NCBI GenBank assembly: GCA_017550055.1
Contig: JAFYMM010000084.1
Location: 1 to 9,222 of the forward strand
From: Paludibacteraceae bacterium
GTDB taxonomy: Bacteria > Bacteroidota > Bacteroidia > Bacteroidales > Paludibacteraceae
Direction of reading: 5' to 3'
DNA length: 9,222 nucleotides
Position 1 is the first letter of the stretch. Every line of letters starts with the position of its first letter. The notes under the pieces are model-generated. The model saw only the letters and a list, made by a program, of their open reading frames with translations, did no database searches and had not been told where the DNA came from. Made by a program: the position numbers and the translations under genes. Of the stretch, positions 1-5,900 are shown piece after piece.

Positions 1-352
1 CAAGGTAGAATTGTTTGCCTTCTATGTCGATGAAATCGCCTTTTTTGTGAACGATGAGTCCACAATAGTTTTGGAGGTAGCCATAGGTCCATTGGTCGTG
101 ATTGCCACAGAAGAAATGGATGCGGGTACCTTGCTCTGTTTTTTGGCGAAGAGCATTGAGTAGGCGGTCGAATCCATGAGGAATGGCGTGGGCAAATTCG
201 AACCAAAAGTCAAATATGTCGCCAAGGAGATATATTTCGGATTCTTCGGCAGTGGCCATATTGAGCCATTCGATGAAATGGTCAATTTTTGCGTCATTGT
301 CATCAAATAGGCGTGAACCAAGATGGGCATCTGCTACAAAATAGTATTTCAT
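1..352 (-). CDS. lpxH: UDP-2,3-diacylglucosamine diphosphatase LpxH, N-terminal part
   Basis: This gene runs off the left edge; the first 117 residues are present of a family usually about 240-260 residues long. The protein begins MKYYFVADAHLG and reads as a calcineurin-like metallophosphoesterase. The visible metal-binding motifs are D8-x-H10, G44-D45-x-F-D-F-W50 and G83-N-H-D86, in the order and spacing expected for LpxH. In the known pathway LpxH hydrolyses UDP-2,3-diacylglucosamine to lipid X and UMP at the inner face of the cytoplasmic membrane, the fourth step of lipid A synthesis. Its ATG (352-350) overlaps the TGA of the upstream DUF59 gene as ATGA, so the two are probably translationally coupled and share the promoter at 742-749. 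All 11 leucine codons are CTN and none is TTG. Metallophosphoesterases are a broad group, but the FDFW stretch and the size of the first domain fit LpxH best. The C-terminal part needed to confirm this lies outside the window. Confidence 0.9.
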   Translation of the reverse strand, partial: MKYYFVADAHLGSRLFDDNDAKIDHFIEWLNMATAEESEIYLLGDIFDFWFEFAHAIPHGFDRLLNALRQKTEQGTRIHFFCGNHDQWTYGYLQNYCGLIVHKKGDFIDIEGKQFYL

Positions 353-660
353 AATAATCCGAGTTCGAGTTGGGCTTCTTCGGACATCATTGAGCGGTCC
401 CATTCGGGTTCGAATACGAGATTGACTGTTACTGATTTTACGCCTTCGACTGATTCGATTTTCATTTTTACGTCTTCCATAATGAATTCGGCAGCAGGGC
501 AGTTGGGTGCTGTGAGTGTCATGTCGAGAACAACATCGCCATCGTTGGCGTCGATGCGATAGATGAGGCCGAGGTCGTAGATGTTTACTGGGATTTCTGG
601 GTCGAAAACGGTTTTGAGCATTGCAACAATGCGTTCTTCAAGTTCGAGAAATTCGTTCAT
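349..660 (-). CDS. DUF59/MIP18-family iron-sulfur cluster assembly protein
   Basis: This is a 103-residue single-domain protein of the DUF59 (MIP18/SufT/PaaD-like) family. Visible signatures are D20-P-E-I and D29-L-G in the first half, T50-A-P-N-C54-P with the single conserved cysteine, and the closing F83-E-P-E-W87 segment. Length and motif order fit a stand-alone family member. Relatives such as SufT and the eukaryotic MIP18/CIA2 proteins act in maturation or insertion of Fe-S clusters, probably by handling the cluster through the conserved cysteine; the exact role of this copy is inferred. It is the first gene of a two-gene minus-strand operon and its stop overlaps the lpxH start. Its roughly 75-nt leader (661 to about 735) consists almost entirely of 7-bp repeat units, and the sequence just before the ATG (TAAACT) has no Shine-Dalgarno site. 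Ten of 12 leucine codons are CTN, two TTA, none TTG. I give no gene symbol because SufT and PaaD cannot be told apart here. Confidence 0.88.
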   Translation of the reverse strand: MNEFLELEERIVAMLKTVFDPEIPVNIYDLGLIYRIDANDGDVVLDMTLTAPNCPAAEFIMEDVKMKIESVEGVKSVTVNLVFEPEWDRSMMSEEAQLELGLL

Positions 661-666
661 AGTTTA

Positions 667-736
667 ATGAGGAATTAGGAGTGAGGAGTGAGGAATGCCT
701 GAATTTTTAATTCTTAATTCTCAATTCTCAATTTTT
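667..736. repeat. 70-bp tract of ten in-phase heptads
   Basis: From 667 to 736 the sequence divides into ten consecutive 7-bp units in one register. On the plus strand the first four are ATGAGGA, ATTAGGA and GTGAGGA twice (667-694). One degenerate unit follows (695-701). The last five are AATTTTT, AATTCTT, AATTCTC twice and AATTTTT (702-736). The purine-rich and AT-rich blocks are partly complementary, allowing G.U pairs, so the RNA could fold back. The tract fills almost the whole leader of the minus-strand DUF59 gene. A related tract with the same architecture is at 9142-9222. Confidence 0.85.
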
Positions 737-741
737 TTGTG

Positions 742-749
742 CAAAGATA
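742..749 (-). promoter_or_regulatory. -7 promoter box for the DUF59-lpxH operon
   Basis: Read on the minus strand, 749 to 742 is TATCTTTG, followed by CAC. This matches the Bacteroidota -7 consensus TAnnTTTG. I see no convincing TTTG at -33. Transcription would begin about 7 nt downstream, near 735, inside the heptad tract. Confidence 0.65.
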
Positions 750-762
750 CGAATTTTTTTTG

Positions 763-770
763 TAATTTTG
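763..770 (+). promoter_or_regulatory. -7 promoter box for dusB
   Basis: TAATTTTG fits TAnnTTTG, with a TTTG at 736-739 as a candidate -33 element 23 bp upstream. The predicted start of transcription near 777 lies just before the ATG at 800, giving a short leader. The box is back to back with the minus-strand box at 742-749, so the two promoters interleave within about 40 bp. Confidence 0.6.
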
Positions 771-799
771 TACCTTTAAAAGTAAAAGTTGGAAAAGGT

Positions 800-1798
800 A
801 TGAAAATAGGTAATGTAGAGTTTGGTAAGGAGCCTTTGTTTTTGGCTCCGATGGAGGATGTTACAGATCCTGCATTCAGATTGTTGTGTAAACGATTTGG
901 GGCGGATATGGTTTATACTGAGTTTGTTAGTGCTGATGCTTTGATACGCAATGTGAAGCGTACGGAGCAGAAGTTGACTATACATGATGAGGAGAGGCCT
1001 GTGGCTATACAGATTTATGGTAAGGATGTGGATACGATGGTGGAGGCTGCAAAGATTGTGGAAGAGGCGGGACCTGATATTTTGGATTTGAATTTTGGTT
1101 GTCCGGTGAAGAAGGTAGCTGGTAAGGGCGCAGGGTCGGGCATGTTGCGAGATGTGCCTAAGTTGTTGGCTATTACGAAGGCTGTGGTTGAGGCAGTGAA
1201 GATACCTGTTACGGTAAAGACAAGGTTGGGTTGGGATGAGAATTCGAAGATTATTGTTGACTTGGCAGAGGCTATTCAGGATTGTGGTGCGCAGGCATTG
1301 GCGATTCATGGACGTACGAGAGCGCAGATGTATACTGGTGAGGCAGATTGGACATTGATTGGCGAGGTGAAGAATAATCCGAGAATGAGAATTCCAATTA
1401 TTGGTAATGGAGATGTTACTACACCAGAGAGAGCAAGAGAGTGTTTTGATAGGTATGGCGTTGATGCAGTGATGATTGGACGTGGGGCGATTGGTCGGCC
1501 TTGGATTTTTGAGGAGGTGAAGCATTATTTGCAAACGGGTGAATATGTGGCTCCTTACTCGATGCAGTGGCAGATTGATATTATAAAAGAGCATGTGTTG
1601 AGGTCGATAGAGTGGTTGGGCGATGAACGGAAGGGAATTGTGCATAGCAGGAGACATTTGGCAGTTACGCCAGTGTTTAAGGGTATAGACCATTTTAAGC
1701 CAACGAGGATTGCGATGTTGAGGGCTGAGAGTTTGGAAGAGTTGTTTGGTATAATAGATTCGGTGCCTGGAATGGTTGGAATGAGGAATGAGGAGTGA
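800..1798 (+). CDS. dusB: tRNA-dihydrouridine synthase, DusB type
   Basis: This 332-residue flavoenzyme uses FMN and NADPH to reduce specific uridines of tRNA to dihydrouridine in the cytosol. The N-terminal TIM-barrel motifs are visible: L14-A-P-M18 near the FMN site, N98-F-G-C101-P with the catalytic cysteine, K140-T-R-L-G-W, I169-H-G-R-T-R, I201-G-N-G and I226-G-R-G-A-I-G-R-P-W. The C-terminal helical tRNA-binding domain (about 250-325) includes R285-H and F293-K-G. I chose ATG 800 over the in-frame ATG at 695 because GGAAAAGG lies just before it, family homology begins there, and the -7 box at 763-770 is downstream of 695. The last five residues (MRNEE) and the stop lie in ATGAGGA/GTGAGAA heptads like those at 667-694, so the natural C-terminus may have been replaced by repeat sequence. 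All 22 leucine codons are TTG. Assignment to DusB rather than another Dus subfamily is likely but not certain. Confidence 0.93.
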   Translation: MKIGNVEFGKEPLFLAPMEDVTDPAFRLLCKRFGADMVYTEFVSADALIRNVKRTEQKLTIHDEERPVAIQIYGKDVDTMVEAAKIVEEAGPDILDLNFGCPVKKVAGKGAGSGMLRDVPKLLAITKAVVEAVKIPVTVKTRLGWDENSKIIVDLAEAIQDCGAQALAIHGRTRAQMYTGEADWTLIGEVKNNPRMRIPIIGNGDVTTPERARECFDRYGVDAVMIGRGAIGRPWIFEEVKHYLQTGEYVAPYSMQWQIDIIKEHVLRSIEWLGDERKGIVHSRRHLAVTPVFKGIDHFKPTRIAMLRAESLEELFGIIDSVPGMVGMRNEE

Positions 1799-1801
1799 GA
1801 A
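1781..1801 (+). repeat. Heptad repeat forming the 3' end of dusB
   Basis: Three 7-bp units, ATGAGGA twice then GTGAGAA, run through the last codons and the TGA of dusB. The units match those at 667-694 in sequence and orientation. Confidence 0.7.
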
Positions 1802-1843
1802 ATTTTTACTGCGAGTACACAATTAGAGTGGGTATTTTGCAGG
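1799..1843 (+). repeat. Imperfect direct repeat, copy 1 (dusB-lgt gap)
   Basis: This 45-bp segment, starting GAAATTTTTACTGCGAG, matches 1903-1947 at 37 of 45 positions without gaps, 104 bp apart. The sequence between the copies is also partly self-similar: 1843-1860 resembles 1875-1892, sharing TATCCTAT. In this copy the hairpin is degenerate. I see no promoter box or ORF here. Confidence 0.75.
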
Positions 1844-1902
1844 TATGGTTATCCTATGATGAGGGTTGCTTGAAGTATGCTGTATCCTATATTTAGATTT
1901 TG

Positions 1903-1947
1903 GAAATTTTTAGAGCGAATACACACTGAGAGTGTGTATTTTTTAGG
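1903..1947 (+). repeat. Imperfect direct repeat, copy 2, with intact hairpin
   Basis: This is the second copy of the 45-bp unit at 1799-1843. It contains the perfect hairpin at 1918-1940 and ends in the AGG of the lgt ribosome-binding site. Confidence 0.75.
1918..1944 (+). terminator. Perfect hairpin plus T-run just before lgt
   Basis: AATACACACT (1918-1927), loop GAG, and AGTGTGTATT (1931-1940) form a perfect 10-bp stem followed by TTTT, giving six T in a row at 1939-1944. This looks like an intrinsic terminator for dusB. Its position is odd: the T-run ends directly at AGGAG (1945-1949), the lgt ribosome-binding site, and lgt starts at 1960. If lgt is transcribed from upstream, the hairpin would act as an attenuator or an mRNA 5' stabiliser. 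A weak promoter-like TAGATTTTG lies at 1894-1902, one base longer than consensus. Confidence 0.6.
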
Positions 1948-1949
1948 AG
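1945..1949 (+). promoter_or_regulatory. Shine-Dalgarno site of lgt
   Basis: AGGAG lies 10 nt before the ATG at 1960. It is one of the few clear Shine-Dalgarno sites in the window and abuts the hairpin and T-run upstream. It fixes the lgt start. Confidence 0.65.
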
Positions 1950-1959
1950 AATAAATTGT

Positions 1960-2811
1960 ATGAATTTTTGTTGGATTGTATGGTCGCCAAATCCGGTGAT
2001 TTTTTCGGTTGGGAACTTCACTTTGTTGTGGTATGGGGTGTTGTTTGCCGTTGGTTTGGTGTTGGCAGGATGGTATGTGTGGGGTAGATTTAAGGAGTTT
2101 GGGATTGAACAGCGACATTTTGAAAATTTGATAATTTGGTCGTTTTTTGGAATATTTTTGGGAGCGAGGTTAGGCCATTGTTTGTTTTATGAGGCGGATT
2201 ATTTTTTGGCGCACCCGATAGAGATGTTTTTGCCTGTGGGCGTCGATGAAATGGGGAATTATTACTTTAGTGGGTACCATGGATTGGCAAGTCATGGGGC
2301 TGTGACGGGGTTGATGTTGGCATTGGTGCTGTTTAAGTGGTTTTCGAAATTGGAGATATTGCCAATAATGGATTGGCTTGCATTGGCAACACCATTGGCT
2401 GGGGCATTTATAAGATTGGGAAATTTGATGAATTCGGAGATTGTTGGGGCTTCGACTGATGTGGCATGGGCTTTTGTGTTTCCGGAGATAGATAATTTGC
2501 CTCGTCATCCAGCTCAGTTGTATGAGTCGTTGTTCTTTTTTGTGTTGTTTGGTGTGGGTGTTTGGTTGTTTAAACGATTAAAATACGATGGTGTTAGGTC
2601 GGGATTTTATTTGTCGTTGCAGTTGATGGTGATTGCTGGATTTAGGTTTTGTGTGGAGTTTGTGAAGGAAGTTCAGGTTGGATTTGAGCGAGATATGGTG
2701 TTGAATATGGGTCAGTGGTTGAGTGTGCCATTGTTCCTTTTGGGTGTGGTTTTGATGATTTACACTCAAAAATATGGCGAAAATAGCGTGAAATCGGAAA
2801 ATAATAATTAA
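1960..2811 (+). CDS. lgt: Prolipoprotein diacylglyceryl transferase
   Basis: This 283-residue inner-membrane enzyme moves a diacylglyceryl group from phosphatidylglycerol to the lipobox cysteine of prolipoproteins, the first step of lipoprotein maturation. Visible family motifs are W24-Y25-G near the first membrane segment, G68-A-R-L-G, H107-G-L-A-S-H112-G (H112 aligns with the key histidine of E. coli Lgt), the signature R152-L-G-N155-L-M-N-S-E160, R182-H-P-A-Q-L-Y-E189, and R229 with E233 before the last segments. Hydrophobic stretches near 22-42, 57-75, 108-126, 138-150, 190-205, 218-232 and 253-268 fit the seven-helix fold. Length is normal. The start is set by AGGAG 10 nt upstream. Its TAA overlaps the -7 box of the next gene. 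Two predicted lipoproteins in the window would be its substrates. The tail after 270 is polar (KYGENSVKSENNN) and probably disordered. Confidence 0.96.
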   Translation: MNFCWIVWSPNPVIFSVGNFTLLWYGVLFAVGLVLAGWYVWGRFKEFGIEQRHFENLIIWSFFGIFLGARLGHCLFYEADYFLAHPIEMFLPVGVDEMGNYYFSGYHGLASHGAVTGLMLALVLFKWFSKLEILPIMDWLALATPLAGAFIRLGNLMNSEIVGASTDVAWAFVFPEIDNLPRHPAQLYESLFFFVLFGVGVWLFKRLKYDGVRSGFYLSLQLMVIAGFRFCVEFVKEVQVGFERDMVLNMGQWLSVPLFLLGVVLMIYTQKYGENSVKSENNN

Positions 2812-2816
2812 CTTTG
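2809..2816 (+). promoter_or_regulatory. -7 promoter box for the DUF6242 lipoprotein gene
   Basis: TAACTTTG, followed by CAG, is an exact TAnnTTTG match and overlaps the lgt stop codon. No clear TTTG is seen at -33. It would give a leader of about 94 nt before the ATG at 2917. Confidence 0.65.
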
Positions 2817-2916
2817 CAGTTTCGTATAAAGTGGATTTGATGTGATTTTTTTGTAGAATTTTTATGTTGAACTAACTTAAATATATAGTTATAAACCAAG
2901 TAAGTAGGAAGAGTTT

Positions 2917-4242
2917 ATGAGAAAGAGTATTTATATTTTTGGAATGATGTTTTTGATGTTGTTTGCAACGTCGTGTTTAGATAATGGAGGTACAACATCT
3001 ACGGCGATTTCGGATGAGGCAAAGATTACCTCTTTTTATCTTTATAGTGATAGTATTGAGGGAATTGATGATTATGTGTTTACTATCGATAATGATAGTA
3101 TGTTGATTTATAATTACGATTCGATAGATTATGGAACTCGAATCGATTCGTTGTCGTTTGTTTTAAATCCGAGATTTTCGTCGGTTTATATCAACGATAC
3201 GCTTGATTATTATAATTTGACTGAGGTTTATTTGAATTTTACGAATGGTGTGAAATTTACGGTTGTTGCGTCGGATGAGAAGACTTCGGCAGATTATTTT
3301 GTAAAGGTTAATGTGCATCAAGTTGACCCAGATACGTTTATATGGCAAGGTGTTAAAAGTGAGGTGTTTGCTGGTTATGCTATGACAGAAAAAGCATTGT
3401 GGATTAATGACAGATTGCTCTATTTTGCTATAGTTGATAATGATTTGATTGTGAATGAAAGTGTTGATGGAGTGAAATGGGAGTCGTTAGAAGTTTCGGG
3501 TTTAGATATTGATTTTTCAGCTATAGATTTGAGATATTTGGTTGGGTATGAGGATTTTGTTTGCTTTTATTATGATGGAGAATTGTATAAGAGTGCAGAT
3601 GGAGCAACATGGACATCTGAAGTTATAACGGGCATAGCTGTGGAATATTTGTTGTTTTCTATGGAAGGCAAGGTGTTTGGCGTAACAGCAGATAGTGGAT
3701 TGGCACGTTTGGATGGTGCTGATTGGGTGGATTTGGGTAGATTGCCTTCGGATTTCCCTGTGGATGGAGCAGCTGTGTTGGTGGCAAAAGCACCTTCGGG
3801 AAAAGAGCGAGTTTTTGTTGTTGGAGGTATAGATTCGAAAGGTAAATTCTTATCGACTGTGTGGAGTAGCGAAACAGGTGAGTATTGGAGTGAATTGAGC
3901 GGTGGAATCGAACGTTTTTCGCCACGAGCATACGCAACATTGGCTCAATATGGAGGCGGTTTGATGTTGTTTGGTGGTATGATGCAAGGTGAAGATTCTG
4001 AGTCAAATAGTATGGTAGTGAAAGATGCACAAATGTTTTCTAAAGATTTTGGATTGACATGGGGAGAGCCTAAAGCAAAATCAGCAATTAGCGATTTGTA
4101 TGTGCCACGATATGGTCATTCGGCAGTGGTTGTTCCTAATGGATATATTTATTTGATAGGAGGAAAGAGTTCGTCGGCTCGTTCGAATAATGATGTGTGG
4201 CGTGGGTTGAATTATGCGTCGTTGCCGGGATTTAGACGTTAA
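2917..4242 (+). CDS. DUF6242-like lipoprotein with Kelch-like repeats
   Basis: This is a 441-residue predicted lipoprotein. The signal peptide is residues 1-19 with lipobox A17-T-S-C20, so the mature protein begins at C20 and would be lipidated by Lgt. Residues about 34-134 form a beta-rich N-terminal domain opening with I38-T-S-F-Y-L and closing with Y-F-V-K-V-N-V-H-Q-V-D-P-D, the pattern I associate with the Bacteroidales DUF6242 family. The rest resembles a Kelch-type propeller: repeated W-T/W-S turns, VFVVGG and LFGG blades, and a final Y-I-Y-L-I-G-G...N-N-D-V-W-R-G strand. The function of the family is unknown; a binding role at the cell surface or in the periplasm is inferred. AGGAAGAG at 2906-2913 serves as ribosome-binding site. 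The stop is only 6 bp before aroA, suggesting one transcript, although the two products have no obvious functional link. Confidence 0.85.
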   Translation: MRKSIYIFGMMFLMLFATSCLDNGGTTSTAISDEAKITSFYLYSDSIEGIDDYVFTIDNDSMLIYNYDSIDYGTRIDSLSFVLNPRFSSVYINDTLDYYNLTEVYLNFTNGVKFTVVASDEKTSADYFVKVNVHQVDPDTFIWQGVKSEVFAGYAMTEKALWINDRLLYFAIVDNDLIVNESVDGVKWESLEVSGLDIDFSAIDLRYLVGYEDFVCFYYDGELYKSADGATWTSEVITGIAVEYLLFSMEGKVFGVTADSGLARLDGADWVDLGRLPSDFPVDGAAVLVAKAPSGKERVFVVGGIDSKGKFLSTVWSSETGEYWSELSGGIERFSPRAYATLAQYGGGLMLFGGMMQGEDSESNSMVVKDAQMFSKDFGLTWGEPKAKSAISDLYVPRYGHSAVVVPNGYIYLIGGKSSSARSNNDVWRGLNYASLPGFRR

Positions 4243-4248
4243 TTTACA

Positions 4249-5424
4249 ATGTGTAATGTAGATAATATTCGATTCTTGATAGGGTTGCCTTTGTCGAAAA
4301 GTGTAAGGGCAAGAGAGTTGGTGTTGGATGCGTTGGCAGGGGAAAAGATAGAGATAGAGGATGATAATGATGATATATTTGTGTTGTCGAGGGCGTTGAA
4401 GCAATGCAAAGAGCATAGTATGCAGTTAGATGTAGAATTGGATTTGCATCATTCGGGTACTGCGTTGAGATTTTTGACAGCTTATTGTGCTGTGAGTGAA
4501 GGGGAATTTGTGTTGAGAGGGTCGCAAAGATTGTGTGAGCGACCGATGAAGCCATTGGTAGATGCTTTGCTTGCGATGGGAGCAGATATTTCTTATGTTG
4601 ATAAAGAGGGATTTGCTCCGTTGAGAATAAAAGGTAAGAGATTGAGAGGAGGACGAGTGCGATTAGATGCAAGTGTGAGTAGTCAGTTTGCATCGGCATT
4701 GATGTTGATAACAGACAAAGTGGATGGGGGAGTTGAAATTGAATATGACGGAAATGTAGTTTCGCAGTCATATATACGATTGACGGAGAGTGTGATAGAA
4801 CGATATGAGCGAGGAGTCTATAAGAGTAGAGAGAGCGATTGGTCGTCGGCAACAGTGTGGTATGCAGTGATGGCGATATTGAAAAGAGGTGAGTTTAGAT
4901 TTTGGGGATTGAGTTTAGAGAGCGTTCAACCCGATAGGGTAATAGTGGATGTGTTTGAGAAGTTAGGTGTTAAGACTAAAGAGATAGAGGGTGATGTTGC
5001 AATAGAGTGGAGTGGATGTAAGGTGGGTAAATTGGAGTTGAATTGTGAGAATATGCCAGATGCTGTGATGTATATAGTAGTTGCAGCTTGTTTGTTGGGG
5101 GTGGAATTTGAGATAAGTGGGGTGAAAACGTTGAGAGTGAAAGAGAGCGATAGAATAGAGGCATTGATGACGGAGATGCGTAAGTGTGGTTATGAGTTGA
5201 AATACGATGAAATTGGCAAAATTTGTTGGTTGGGAGAGCGATGTGAAGTAGAAAATGTGCCACATATAAATACTTATAATGACCACCGTATAGCAATGTC
5301 GATGGCGGTTGTAGGGTTAATGCGAGAGATTGAAATAGAGGACCCAGAGGTGGTGAATAAGTCATATCCAAGTTTTTGGAGTGAATTTGACAAAATTAAG
5401 AATATTTATTGTGATTTGAAATAA
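4249..5424 (+). CDS. aroA: 3-phosphoshikimate 1-carboxyvinyltransferase (EPSP synthase)
   Basis: This 391-residue cytosolic enzyme joins PEP to shikimate-3-phosphate, the sixth step of the shikimate pathway. Nearly all substrate-binding positions known from E. coli AroA are present: S16-K17-S18 with R22, S69-G-T71 with R74, E97-R98-P, S144-S-Q146, D271, K298-E299-S-D-R302, N344-D-H346-R347 and K371. It is shorter than the E. coli enzyme (427), mainly through compact loops and a very short N-terminus before the first strand. The segment before S-G-T reads L-H-H where E. coli has L-G-N; this position varies in Bacteroidota homologues, so I do not take it as loss of function. ATG 4249 is the only in-frame ATG before the SKS motif, and it sits in a weakly heptad-like stretch (4241-4261), so the true start could differ slightly. 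The coding strand is very rich in G and poor in C. Confidence 0.95.
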   Translation: MCNVDNIRFLIGLPLSKSVRARELVLDALAGEKIEIEDDNDDIFVLSRALKQCKEHSMQLDVELDLHHSGTALRFLTAYCAVSEGEFVLRGSQRLCERPMKPLVDALLAMGADISYVDKEGFAPLRIKGKRLRGGRVRLDASVSSQFASALMLITDKVDGGVEIEYDGNVVSQSYIRLTESVIERYERGVYKSRESDWSSATVWYAVMAILKRGEFRFWGLSLESVQPDRVIVDVFEKLGVKTKEIEGDVAIEWSGCKVGKLELNCENMPDAVMYIVVAACLLGVEFEISGVKTLRVKESDRIEALMTEMRKCGYELKYDEIGKICWLGERCEVENVPHINTYNDHRIAMSMAVVGLMREIEIEDPEVVNKSYPSFWSEFDKIKNIYCDLK

Positions 5425-5480
5425 AACGAACAAAGCAAGTGTGTTTTACTGCTTGTTACTTATTATCTATTATTGAATAT

Positions 5481-5900
5481 ATGAAAACATTAGAAGAAAA
5501 AGAGATTGAATTACTTGAGGAATTTGAGGTTTATGAGGATTGGATGGATCGTTACCAATATCTTGTGGATTTAGGCGGAGAATTGGAAGGTTTGTCGGCA
5601 GAAGAGAAGAATGATGATACACTGATAAAGGGTTGCCAAAGTCAGGTGTGGTTGGTGTGTGATGAACAAGATGGACGTTTGTATTTTAGAGGAGAAAGCG
5701 ATGCTATTATAGTAAAAGGTATTGTCGCCTTGTTGATAAATATGATGTCGGGTTGCACAGCTGAAGAGGTAGTGAAATATAATTTTGGATTTCTTGATAA
5801 AATAGGATTGAAAGAACATTTGTCGCCAACACGTAGTAATGGATTAGTGTCGATGGTAGAGAAGATGAAGGCGTATGCACTTTTAAAGTTGAAAGTTTAA
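5481..5900 (+). CDS. sufE: Cysteine desulfuration protein SufE
   Basis: This 139-residue SufE-family protein accepts persulfide sulfur from the cysteine desulfurase SufS and passes it to the Fe-S scaffold. The active cysteine is C52 in the K50-G-C-Q-S-Q-V-W motif. The later H113-L-S-P-T-R-S-N-G-L block is also characteristic. I prefer ATG 5481 (MKTLEEKEIELL) over the in-frame GTG at 5439, because the 14 extra residues are hydrophobic and cysteine-rich and do not look like the family N-terminus. The gene lies 56 bp after aroA with no promoter box that I can see. No other suf gene is nearby except the DUF59 gene on the other strand, so the SUF system must be elsewhere. The last four residues (KLKV) and the TAA come from AAAGTTG-type heptads, so the C-terminal tail is probably repeat-derived and not conserved. 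Confidence 0.93.
   Translation: MKTLEEKEIELLEEFEVYEDWMDRYQYLVDLGGELEGLSAEEKNDDTLIKGCQSQVWLVCDEQDGRLYFRGESDAIIVKGIVALLINMMSGCTAEEVVKYNFGFLDKIGLKEHLSPTRSNGLVSMVEKMKAYALLKLKV

Noticed and set aside
22..330. Minus-strand open frame inside the lpxH region in another frame
   Set aside because: The adjacent frame carries DxH, GDxFDFW and GNHD motifs and is continuous from 352 to the window edge.
1..660. Recent horizontal transfer of the minus-strand operon, suggested by different codon use
   Set aside because: The difference follows the strand: the plus strand is G-rich on both sides, so replication bias explains it.
667..736. Heptad tracts as a CRISPR array or insertion sequence end
   Set aside because: Units are 7 bp with no spacers, and there is no transposase, target duplication or cas gene nearby.
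695..799. N-terminal extension of dusB from an ATG at 695
   Set aside because: The extra 35 residues translate the heptad tract and promoter region, lie upstream of the -7 box, and are absent from the family. ATG 800 has a purine-rich site before it and matches the usual start.
776..1822. Long minus-strand open frame (348 codons) opposite dusB
   Set aside because: Its product is rich in N, H, R and S with no domain. It stays open because the sense strand avoids TTA, CTA and TCA codons, a side effect of TTG leucine use.
4438..4470. AroA L-H-H-S-G-T in place of E. coli L-G-N-A-G-T as a sign of an altered or inactive enzyme
   Set aside because: The G-T-x-x-R core and all other substrate-binding residues are intact, and this position varies among Bacteroidota AroA proteins.
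4244..4852. Minus-strand open frame (202 codons) opposite aroA
   Set aside because: AroA is clear by motif on the plus strand; the antisense product is low-complexity and explained by the same codon bias.
5430..5457. Hairpin before sufE (ACAAAGCAAGT with ACTGCTTGT)
   Set aside because: The stem needs two bulged bases and no T-run follows, so neither a terminator nor a specific regulator is supported.
5439..5480. GTG start giving SufE 14 more residues
   Set aside because: The added segment is hydrophobic with two cysteines and does not resemble SufE N-termini; ATG 5481 gives the normal opening.
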